Program-made: the position numbers and the translations under genes | In this document: in pieces, positions 12,601 to 23,294 of the stretch | How positions within the stretch are numbered: position 1 is the first letter of the stretch | Layout: each line of letters starts with the position of its first letter | The notes under the pieces: model-generated | Database searches by the model: none | The model's input: only the letters and a program-made list of their open reading frames with translations | What the model was told of the DNA's origin: nothing | Assembly (NCBI GenBank): GCA_032158125.1 | Contig: JASKOT010000017.1 | Location: forward strand, 124,001-188,000 | Direction: 5' to 3' | Source: Papiliotrema nemorosa | Taxonomy: Eukaryota; Basidiomycota; Tremellomycetes; Tremellales; Rhynchogastremaceae | DNA: 64,000 nt

Positions 12601-14864
12601 TTGGTGCATCAAGCACAGCTGGTCGGGAGAGAGTTGATCAGGACGAGTATAAGTTGGATGGAAAAATGGAGGAACATTATTGATAAATGTCTGCCTAGAC
12701 AAGAATTGATGGAGATTGCATGGCATGAGGTGCCGATCATGTGGGAGGATGAGATTTACTATTTAGGTGTGAGTATCGTATTGACCACAGTACATATACA
12801 AGCTAACGTTCAGCTGCCAGAAACTCCAGATGAGGAACAGTTTGTCCAACAGTACGGATCGGCCATCAAATCGATATACAAGACTTTATGCAAGTACAGA
12901 GCCACCCAACAGCTTAATCTAGTCAATACGGCTTATGCGGATCTGTACAAGCTTCACGGAGAGCTGGAGACTCAGCTTAATGGGTGGAAATTGCCTGGAT
13001 CGAAATTACAGCTGGCCAACACTGCTCCAAGACTGTTGTCCTTACGAGACTGTCTTTTGACTGTACCGGGTAAGTCCATGCTATGCCTGGTATCATCTGA
13101 AGTCTTATCACTAGGTCAATACGATCACAATATCAAGCTGGATGATCAGTCTTTCATCGCCTCTTTCCATCCAGTAATCGATATCCTGTCGTCGAAACAA
13201 TTCCCCAGAAAGCTGGTCATCTCGTCTTACGAAGACGACTTCACCTTCCTGCTCAAAGGTAAGAATCCTCCTTCGTTATTGCACTGCTAACGAGTAGGAA
13301 ACGAAGATCTACGGGGAGATGAAAGAATTATGCAATTGTTTACGCTTATCAATACTCTGCTCAATCATGAATCCGAAGCGTTTGGGCGCAATTTACATCT
13401 TCTTCCTTACGAGGTCATACCCCTTTCACCGAGTGCCGGACTCATCGGATGGGTGACGAATACTCAACAGTAGGTGTGACGTTACTTATGGCCTTGCTTG
13501 TGCTGACTGCAGGTTACAAGCGATGATATCGGCCAATAGAGAACGGAACAAGGAGCAGAACTTGATGCAGAAAGAGCTCGCATCGTTGCTTGGCGTGAGC
13601 TATAACTTTCTCACGAAAGGACTAGCTGACAAGACCAGTACGACCCAGAAACCTTTGATCCTCGACATGATAAGCCTCGACTAGACCCACCGGCCGAGAT
13701 GGACAAGTATGATAAGCTGCCCATCGACGTCAAGGTCAAGCGACTAGAGGCGGCGCTGTCTCACTCGAAGCAGAGTAAGTGATGTGTAGTAGGGGGTACG
13801 CCGTATGTTGGTTGACGGACAGACGATCTGAGAGATGTCTTGTGGCAGAGAAGTCCCTCGGCAGATGTATGGATCAGACGACGAACCAATTTTGCCCGAA
13901 CGCTCGGTGTAGGCAGTGAGTCTGACTCTGCCTTACAAATATTCTTCGGCTGATGAACAGGTTTTGTTGGGCATGTCATTGGACTGGGTGATCGACATGG
14001 TAGTAATATCCTGGTAGATCAGCTAACGTGGGGTGCACTGCATATCGACTTTGGCGACGTACGTGCTGACGTTCTGAGATGTGAAGTTGTCCAGTGCGCT
14101 AATGGCCAGCTATTTGGAGCAGCTCAAGATCGCACGGTCCTCCCTGAAAAAGTCCCATTCAGACTCACGAGAATGATGACCAACTCTTTCGAACTTGCCT
14201 GTTCTGCAGGACACCACGTCCCAGGTTCAAGAGGGAGCTACAAACAAGCTAGTATCGTCACCATGGGTGTGTTACGGGACAGTCGGTCGAGTCTCCTCGC
14301 GATGCTCGAGGCGTTTCTATACGATCCTCTTCTCTCTTGGACTGTGAGTGGCCTTCCAAGACTTGCCTTCAAGACCTTGAAGTTTCGGTTATACTTGAGA
14401 CTTTTACTCATGGTCAGACCGCATCGAGTCCGAGTGGTTCCGCACCCGCCACATCTGTCAAAGGTCGACCTTCGTCTACTGAAACCTCTCAAACACTGGT
14501 GACCCCCCAAGCGCCCCGTACGGTCCATCCTCATGCTGTACCTCAAAGTGTAGCTCCTGCCAAAATGAACTACAACTCTTCGACAGATGACGGAGACGTG
14601 TATGATCAAATTGAGAATTCTCTCATAGATGGGTACCTACTCGCTGATAGCTACATGGCCAAAGCAAGTGGACAAGGGATGACTAATCGGAAAGCTCTGC
14701 ATGTCTTGGCGCAAATAGAGAGAAAGTTGTCGGGGTATCAAGGAGATTCACCAGATGCTCAACCTGTAGAAGTCAAGAAACAGGTACAGGAGCTCATAGA
14801 AGAAGCTACGGATATCCGGAATTTGGCTCAAGGATACGTGTTGGGTTGGATGCCTCATTGGTAA
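9631..14864 (+). CDS. TOR-like PI3K-related protein kinase, short and divergent
   Basis: Many-exon gene coding for roughly 1,500 residues against about 2,400 for fungal Tor. Order: a short alpha-solenoid N-terminus; a FAT domain (for example HWMTAAAWHMGDFDTMADY at about 11140); an FRB-position segment (EIAWHEVPIMWEDEIYYL); a PI3K-type kinase with SSKQFPRKLVI, FLLKGNEDLRGDERIMQLF, VIPLSPSAGLIGWV, catalytic loop GLGDRHGSN and HIDFGD; and a FATC end ...YVLGWMPHW, close to the Tor ending GWCPFW. All catalytic residues are present, so it is probably active. The FRB region lacks about 25 residues and its Trp equivalent is Tyr. Cryptococcus species are reported to carry a second, TOR-like kinase (TLK1) beside TOR1; this may be its ortholog, but I could not test that. 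Start chosen at the ATG at 9631. Confidence 0.83.
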
Positions 14865-15137
14865 GGCTAGCCCGGAAGGGAATGGCGGGTCTTGACTGCC
14901 TGGGTACTGTACCTGTATGTGTACTCCATTGACATACGTTTTTGTAAGTTGTATGAGGAGTCAACATATGCATCAATGACGAGATCGCGTATTGTTTAAC
15001 AGAGGCGCCGCGCCATTGTGCTAGATACATGCATCCGCAAAGAGCACCACGGCTTGTAAGAGTATCGTTGTCATCATTTTCATAACTCATGATTACTAAG
15101 TACCGTTCAGTCATATCTATCTCACAACGACTGCACC

Positions 15138-18100
15138 TCACTTCGCCTCTGCCAGAGCACTCAGACTCTGCATACTACCCATCATCGCCTCTCTCGTTTT
15201 TGTCGCTTGCGCCATGGCGTTTTTGGCCTGTTGCGCGGAGATCATACTGCCTCCTCCAGATTTAGGAGCGATGAACGGATGCAGTAAAAGCTCGGCGGCC
15301 GTGGGGCGAGCATTGTGATCAATCTCGAATGTCCTCTTTAAAAAGTCTGCTGCTTCTGGCGAGATGTCGCTCGGAGTGACAGGTTTGGCCATCGACCCAA
15401 TCTGAATGTCAGCTTGTTGGCATTGGCTTGAACCTCCAAGCTGACCCTGAAAATGGCCTGCATCTGAGTCAACTCGGCCCATGGGTGAGTTCCAGTCAAC
15501 ATTTCCACAACCAAACATCCGACACTCCATATATCCGCTTTAGACGTATAGCTAGTCTGTTTGACGATTTCAGGCGCCATCCAGAACACCGAGCCTTGAA
15601 GAGACGGTCGATTGGCTTTCATACCAGTCATCAAATCTGTCATCAGTACAAGCCTCCTCAAACCGTACTCACTATTCTCGACCTTCTTGGAGATACCAAA
15701 ATCTGAAATCTTGATACCTCCCTTGTTGTCGACCAAGATGTTGGCACCTTTGATATCTCGATGTATGATCTCCCTCTCGTGCAGATAATTGAGACCGGTC
15801 AAGATCTGCCGAACAAAGTTTCGTACCAATGCCTCTTCGAAAGCCCCATAGTTGTTGAGCAATGCTGCGACTGATCCACCTGGGACGTATTCCAGGAAAA
15901 TGTTGAGATGACTGCCGTCCGCGGCAGAGTCTGGCAGTCAGGCCTATCTTTCATCGTCGTTATGTGCCACCCACCGAGGTACTGCACAATATTGTCATGT
16001 TGAAGCTCTTTCAATAGCTCGATCTCACGCTCCAGCGCATCGACCATACTCTTCTTTCTTTCCTCGTTCCTCGCCGAGCCAGTCGGCAGTTCGACCTGCT
16101 TGACAGCCATAAGTAGCCCTGACTGGGCATCCATCCCTAGGAAAACCGATCCGAAGGATCCAGCACCAATCAAAGCACCTTTGATCCACTTGATGATCCT
16201 CGCTAGAAGATCAGCTCCGTCGTACCGAACCACCTACATCCAGTCGAGGTGATAGCCTTGCCGTGTTCGTCTTCCTCGGTATCGCTATCTTCCTCACTAT
16301 CGTCATCCTCATCTTCAGTGGATTCCTCTTCTTCGCTCGATAGGTCCTCTTCATCCGCTTCACTACCCTCCTCCTGCTCATTCTGAGGGACCACTCCCGG
16401 ATCAACCATAGGAGGAACGTCCACCAGCTCTTCATCACTACTCTCGTCAAACGTAATTGTGCTCGCACGTCGCTGTTCCACCGTAGCTGTAATCTCGTCC
16501 ACGGTGAGCATACTTGCCGTATCGCTTCGATCCCTGTTCCTTCGCAGCTGACTGAGCATCGACACGCGAGACTTGTTCGAGCTCGTCGACCCTCGCCGAG
16601 CATGCATGATCGACCTGGGTCGGGGCTTGGGTACAGGAGTAGGCGAGTATGCACCCAGCGAGTCCGATAACGACTCTCCCGACGGTTCAAAGGGGGGCAA
16701 GAGCGGCGCAGATTCACCATCGATGACCGGTTTGAAAGTCTTGCCATCATTAGACACTGACACTCGCGGCACATCCGTCTCGATCTCCTCCATGATGACC
16801 TCTGGAGGAGGCGAGCCCACACTCGTAGGCTTGATCGACCGTCTCCTAGGGGGAGAAGCAATAGAGCGTCTGTCGGTATCGAATGAACCCCTCTTCTCGC
16901 TTGGCGCAACGGACAATCTCTTGCTGGATGCTGAAGACGACTTCATCATGCTGTGCCTGCTCTTCTCTAGCTCTTTTCGTTTCGCTGTAGGGAAGTATTC
17001 TCCCAAATGACTTGTGATCAACTCGCTCGGTGGTCGATGACCCAAAAAGTTATAGAATGGCTTGCGTGCCTTGATACCGAGGAAAGAACCGGAAGACGGC
17101 GATCGAGCAGTCGAAGGAGAAGGGGGAGCGTCAGGCATAGGAACACCTAGACCAGACATGATGGAGACTGTACTCGCTCGATTCATCTTCTTGCTTCGAC
17201 CCGCTCGACTGGGAGTCAAAAGACTATCATCTCCGGGTGTCGGAGCCTGATATCCCAGTCGTGGTCCGGTCATATACGAAGGAGAGGTAGGCGACATGGG
17301 CGGCGGAGGTGTTTCCCCAAAGAAGACTTCCATGTTCTTGCGATGCTGCGGCTTGGTTTTGCGCTTCAAGGTCAGACCTTTATCTCGAACGGCACTTCCA
17401 TCACGATGTGCCAGGCAGATACCGAGCAAGCTCGCCTCTGATAGCGGTTTGGCTGCAATCAGCACAGGTCAAGCCCAGATACATACCGTTTGGTTCCGGC
17501 TCAGAGTCCGCATACACTCCCCACCCATCGACTTCCAATCGGTCTCCATCCTCGTCGCTCTCTCCATCTGTACTGACACTGGCACCAGTGTTCCATTTTC
17601 CAAACTTCTTAAGTGCCCTCTCTAGCACCTCGACGCCACTCGTCAAGGCAGAAACGTTGACAGAACGGGTCGAACCATCTTCGTAATTGATAAACTTGAC
17701 GACTTGACGTCTGATGTCCTCCAAGGGCAGCTGCGACTGTAAGGGCGTCTCTTTTCTTGATCGCGTGTCTGACGCAGAGGATTTGGAGGTGAGCATACCG
17801 CTCGATCCGACGACATAGCCACCTGTGGGATTACGCCGATGTGACGAAGACCCATTCGAGCTTACAGATTCGTCCCTGGGTGTGTTGGCTGCAAAAGGAT
17901 GCACAGGTCCGCCCGAGGTATTTGGTCGACCGACCAACTGCGCAAACTTCGCTTTGACGGGACTAATCTGCTTTGTAGGTGTTCCTAGGGAGTTTTGTTT
18001 TCGATGTTCTCCTCTGATAGCGTTGAGAGACCGAGCAGGAGCCGGGTTGGGAGGGAGACCACGATTATCGGTATTGCGTTGCTGAGTGATGGCGCTTGCG

Positions 18101-19050
18101 TACTCTGCTGCGGAAGAATGGCTCGGTGCTGCAGCAGGAGCAGGAGGCAGTGGGCGATCGACAAAATTGGTGGGATCGTTGATGGGACTGGGCGACCGTC
18201 TTGGCTCTTGTCTTGAGGGAGCCCGCAGAGTGGAATTGCTCCTGGTCAGTCCTGGCACCGGGTTGGCGGGTGTGACGGTCGCGCTCGATGATGATGAATG
18301 GGTGATCCTAGGTCGGGGAGTAAGCGACTGAGCTGGTACCTTTTGATATGCCTGAGGCAGCGATCTAGAGCCCGCATGCGGCTGAAGGTCTAGAGGCGGA
18401 GGTCGGGTGGAGTTGAGCCGTCGGGAACCTTTGTCAGGAGGAGCGGTGAAGCTCGAGCTTGAACCAGCCCCCACTCGAACATCCGGTGATCTAGGTCCCA
18501 GATCGTGATCCAACGACGAGGCCCCGTTCAGTCGTAATTCGATCCGAGGCATAGAGGTAGGGAGCTGCCTTGCTGCTCGCTTACGTAGATCCTTGATCCC
18601 GCCCAGTAGCTTGACCCGCTCCCCTACCTTTGCTACACCCATCTCCTTGAGATGCGCCATCTCCAGGTCCAGAATGACCTTTCCATCGATATCGTGTTGC
18701 TGGAACGCAGGAGCATAGTGCCCACATCGATGCAGAGCAAGAAACGAAGCTATCTCTGCGTTGCCCCATGATCTGAGGTAGGTCGAGAAGGGTGTACGAG
18801 CTGGAGGCTGGAGTAAAGGAGGGGTAGGTGGTCGAGGATGATGGATGGCTAGAGAGGTCGTTGATCTCGCTTCTACGGGCAATGCGGCGGCGTATGGGTG
18901 AGTCGAGGCGTACCTCGGGACGGCAGCTTGAGCGTTGAAAAAGTGAGGAGAGGTGGGAGTGGTATTTTGACTCGAAGCTGAAGAGGTAGGCGAGTGAGAT
19001 GGTATATTGGTCGTCGAGTTGGACGGCTGATGCCGGAGTGCAGCTGCCAT
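15138..19050 (-). CDS. STE11: Ste11 MAP kinase kinase kinase of the pheromone pathway
   Basis: Acts between the PAK kinase and the MAPKK in mating signalling. From the ATG at 19048-19050: a Ser/Pro-rich N-terminus, a SAM domain at about residues 94-157 ([39 protein letters not shown]), a Ste11-type Ras-binding-like domain at about 430-485 ([18 protein letters not shown]), a long Ser- and acid-rich linker, and a C-terminal kinase with [14 protein letters not shown]-type Lys in [26 protein letters not shown] and an APE-equivalent MAPEI. It ends with TGA at 15138-15140. Several short introns interrupt the kinase part. Its place beside ETF1 matches the mating-type gene content of Cryptococcus. 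One exact pheromone response element lies about 180 bp upstream. Confidence 0.93.
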
Positions 19051-19559
19051 ATTCTCGCTGTGAGAGGTCGTTATGTCGTCGTAAAGTGGGTCATTGGACT
19101 ACACGGAGCAGACAAGATGTGCTCGCTTGTTGTCGTCTCTTGTGAAGAGATGTTGGAGGGAAGACCGACTGAGAGACCATCGCAAGCCAAGGGGGGGTGG
19201 AGAGAGTCAGGAACGGGTCTTCATTCCTTCATTGTTCTTGCTCGTGGCGTTGAACAACAACTGCCCCTCAGCCTCGACATCGTTTCAGGTATGCACAACC
19301 GGAGCAGACTATTCCAGTGCACCGAGATAGGCAAGAGGCAGAGCATGAGCATATTGCGTGCAGGCCGATTCCGGCCACGAACGGCGTTGATGAGATCCCC
19401 CAGACCAACAGCTTAAAGTGACAATGCCTATGCATAGTGTGAACTCATCTGAACTAGCGCATATCACGTCTCGTCTCACCTATCCTCACACCGTCTCAAA
19501 CGCGTGTAACCCCCTTCCACTCGCACTTACGCGTTGAACATGTCATCCATCCTGTACCA
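19051..19559. other. STE11 promoter / ETF1 3' region
   Basis: About 510 bases between the STE11 start and the ETF1 stop, both on the minus strand. It contains one exact pheromone response element (19229-19237) and no supported gene. Confidence 0.55.
19229..19237 (+). promoter_or_regulatory. Pheromone response element (YYATTGTTC) upstream of STE11
   Basis: TCATTGTTC matches the YYATTGTTC element reported as the Mat2 HMG-box binding site of Cryptococcus. It is about 180 bp upstream of the STE11 ATG, in reverse orientation to the gene. One 9-base match in 500 bases is weak alone but fits the matches at the pheromone and STE3/STE12 promoters. Confidence 0.5.
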
Positions 19560-20881
19560 TTATGCCTTGGCAGCTTCAATCTTCTTCGCCAACTCTGGAA
19601 CAGTTTCGAAAAGATCAGCGACCAGTCCAGCGTCAGCGACTTGGAAGATGGGTGCGTCGGGATCCTTGTTGATGGCGACAATGAGTTTCGACTCTTTCAT
19701 TCCTGCCAAGTGTTGAATGGCTCCAGAGATACCAACAGCAACGTAGAGTTCGGGCGCAACGACCTGGACATCAGCCGACTAGCCGTACTCTACCCAGGCG
19801 ATGCTCTCACTTTTCCTGTTTGACCGACTTGCAAAGAATTGTCTGCGTAACCGGCATCGACAGCTGCTCTTGACGCCCCAACGGCTGTGGGTCAGCCAGG
19901 AGGTGCATATGACAACTCACCAGCTCCGAGGGCATCAGCAAGAGGGTCCAGCACCTTCTCAAAGTTCTCCTGACTTTTCAATGCTCGACCACCAGAGACG
20001 ACTCTCGGGGCAGAAGACAAGTCCGGTCGACTCGAAACTGTCAACTCTTCACTGACAAACTTTGTCGAGCCTACCGCATTAGTGGAAGCTCATCGCACAG
20101 ACTCACCCTCTGAAGACACTGCTGGCACTTCTTCCACGCTGGCCGACCCTGAGCCAACAGCGGCCTTGTCGAAAGAGGTCGTTCGGACAGTGATGATTTT
20201 GATCTTGTCTTTATCACTCGATTTGACTTTGAGGATGGCGTTTCCAGCGTAGATTGGACGAGTGAATTCGCTGCCACCAGCATCGAGCGCGATGATATCG
20301 GCGATCTTGCATTAGCAAGGGTGTCAAAAACGGTGAAAGCTCACCATAGACGAGTCGAGAGCACCAGCCAGACGAGGAAAGACGTTCTTGCCCACCGCTG
20401 TGTGGGCAGCAAAAATGTGAGTTATCGACTTCTCGGGTAAGAATTTGGCGAGGAATGGCGTGACGTCTTGTCGTTAGCATTGGTGGACGAGATCGACCCA
20501 CTTTCAGCGATAGCATTGGCATAAGAATCGTCGGCTGCTGTGTAGATCTTTGACAAGCCCTCAATCCTGATCATCAGCCATGTCCGACCGGAGCAAAGTG
20601 GGAGTCGCTCACTTTTTGACCTCCTCCAGGACGCCATCGACATCGGCCTTGGAACCAATCACGATACCTGCGGCCTACTCGTCAGCCGTGCATTGATATA
20701 GCAAGAAAAAGCTCACATCTCCATCCAGCTTCTTTGCAGCCGTGACGGCGCTCAAACTGCTATCGTTCAATTTCCCTCCCTTGTGTTCCAGGAAAACAAG
20801 AGACGACGCGTCTCGTCTCGACAGAGCAAACAGCCGCCTTGCAGGTGCTGTGGATCGGAGTGCAGAGCGAAGGGGGAGCAT
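19560..20881 (-). CDS. ETF1: Electron transfer flavoprotein alpha subunit, mitochondrial
   Basis: ETF-alpha carries FAD and passes electrons from mitochondrial acyl-CoA dehydrogenases to ETF-ubiquinone oxidoreductase. The start chosen is the ATG at 20879-20881 ([20 protein letters not shown]), a basic presequence without acid residues, then [19 protein letters not shown], typical of the ETF-alpha N-domain. The last exons give the FAD domain segments [37 protein letters not shown] and [11 protein letters not shown], ending KIEAAKA at the TAA at 19560-19562. At least six short introns. An ETF1 gene is a known passenger in the Cryptococcus mating-type locus; here it is next to STE11 and divergent from RPN6. 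Confidence 0.9.
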
Positions 20882-21329
20882 GTTGATGTATGGACAGTGA
20901 CAAGATCCGGGGAGGAGGAGAATGAATTGCAAGAGATGCCCCAGTCACTGATTCCGATTTCCGGTCGGCTGAACGAGATTACCGAGAGAGAGAGGGTGAG
21001 CTCACTGCCGCCGCCACTCACTCGGCGCTTACAACGTGGGCGATGAATACTATCGTATATGCAGATCAATGTGCGATTCCCAGTTCATACATGGACGGAG
21101 CTTCTAGTCTAAGCCTGGACTGCATGCACCTGAACGATGCATACAATACGAGGTGAGATGATGGTACCGACCCGGCTATGCCCCCCCCTTGTGTACATTT
21201 TATTTCCGATGTGATTCTTTTCCCATTTTATCCCATGTTGCATTACGCGTCTTGGCCGCTTCATCATCGCTCACTCTCTGTCCACTTGAGCACTATACCC
21301 CATCCCAGACTCAATCCTTATCATTCACC
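20882..21329. other. Divergent promoter region between ETF1 and RPN6
   Basis: About 450 bases between two divergently transcribed genes. Short frames here are not supported. No pheromone response element seen. Confidence 0.5.
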
Positions 21330-23038
21330 ATGGCAGGCATACCGTCGACGAGCTCATCGCAGCTGGATGAAGCAGGGAAGTATTCCACTTCAGAGCCGGC
21401 GAAAGCAGAGGAGATATATCGGCAAATACTGAGCTCGAAAGCTGGTTTGTTGGACACCTTAACACCGCTGGAGCTTTATTGATAGACAGCCGACGACGAT
21501 GGACTGAGAGATCAGGAAACGGCTCTAGTGAAGCTTGGAGCTCTATATAGGGATCACGAGTGAGCTATTTGACCTTTGGGTGGTACTTCCAGCTGACAAC
21601 GCAGCAAGTCGAAAGAGCTCGCCCAACTGGTGACCGACTCTAGGACGTTCATGTCGCAAATTGCCAAAGCCAAGACCGCCAAACTCAGTGAGCTCATGAA
21701 GGAAGGTCCTTGATTCAGAGCTCATATCAGTCCGTACCTTGATAGACTATTTCCCACCTTCAGCTCGAGAGTTGCAAATGCAGGTGACAAACGATAATAT
21801 AACCTGGGCGAGGGAAGAGAAGCGGGTCTTCCTGAGGCAGAGCTTGGAGATCAAGCTGGTCGGACTGTGAGCTGACTGAATCCTTTTGGCATCCTCAGCT
21901 GATCAACCAGGCAAATCGACGCGGAGAACTATAGACAAGCTCTGACAATGACTGAGACACTGTTGAAAGAGTTGAAACAACTCGATGACAAGATCATCTT
22001 GACCGAGGTCTTCCTGCTGGAATCTAGGGCTTCTCACGCCATTCAGAACCTTCCAAGGGCAAAGGTCAGCTTTGCCTTTCCTCTTATTTAGCACAAGCTG
22101 ATAAATCAGGCATCCTTGACTTCCGCTCGAACCACCGCAAATTCCGTCTACTGCCCTCCTTTACTTCAAGCTCAACTTGATCTTCAGGCTGGAGCTGTAC
22201 ATGCCGATGAGAAAGACTACAAGACGGCGTATTCGTACTTCTTCGAGGCGTTCGAGGGGCTTGGACAGTATGACGACAAGGATCCGAGAGCCCTGCGAGC
22301 GTTGAAGTACATGATGTTGTGCAAGATTATGATGGGTCTGGTGAGCTGCTCTCCAAGGAGGAATCCAATCAAGCTCACTCCGATAGCCTGATGACGTACC
22401 ACCACTGTTATTGATGAAGAGCGCGGTGGCACATGCCGGAAAGGATCTCGATGCGATGAAAGCGACAGCGACTGCATTGAAGGAGAGGAGCCTGGAGCTG
22501 TTCAAGGGGGCGTTGAAGGAGTACCATGAGCGTGAGTTTGCAACTTGACTCACTACTCTCGATCGACTGATGGTAGAATTGCAATTGGATCCTTTGATCC
22601 GGACTCACTTGTCATCACTGTACGACACGCTGCTGGAACAAAACTTGATTCGAGTGGTCGAGCCGTACTCGTCCGTCGAGCTATCATGGATCGCATCAGA
22701 AGTCGGACAATCATTACAGGTTGTAGAGGAGAAGTATGTGTAGAACACTTGATGCGGGACGCTGAACTGACAAACAGATTGAGTCAAATGATCCTTGATC
22801 AGGTCTTCTTCGGTGTATTGAACGAGAGCGAGGGAACGTTGGAGGTGTACGACGAGCCGGTCGAGGATGTGAGCTGGGACAATCTCTGCAACGTGCGAGC
22901 TAATTCCTAGCCATTACATACCACTGCATTGGATACCATCAAACAGGTCGGAGATGTCGTCAAGAGCTTGTACGACAAGGTGAGCGGTCAATCGTGTCTC
23001 GATAGGGCTTGACTGACTGTTAGGCTTCTGGAGTATGA
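21330..23038 (+). CDS. RPN6: 26S proteasome regulatory subunit Rpn6 (PSMD11)
   Basis: Lid subunit that clamps the 20S core and the base of the 26S proteasome. It starts [18 protein letters not shown] at 21330. After eight or more short introns the joined exons read through the TPR-like solenoid ([25 protein letters not shown]-like [36 protein letters not shown]) into a C-terminal PCI domain ([28 protein letters not shown] split by introns, then [27 protein letters not shown]). The final exon after an intron ending at 23023 codes ASGV then TGA at 23036-23038. Length fits the family (about 420 residues). A routine essential gene trapped between mating genes. Confidence 0.93.
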
Positions 23039-23294
23039 TTATAGTCCGAATGACAAAAACTGTGCACGAGAAGTAGATACACTAGCATGATGACAATGCA
23101 ACGACCTGATAATTGCATCTTCGTAGCAGCGACCAAGAAAGGCGACAAAATCGTGCATAAATCGTCAAGGTCATCAAGCGTTAAGATATCCGATCGTCCG
23201 TAAATCAAGCTCAAAGCTGAAGGTTTACTAATAAGATCGCCTCCTCACCCCCGTCGTCACCCTCTCTTTCTTCCTCCGCTTCCTGTCCATCTGC

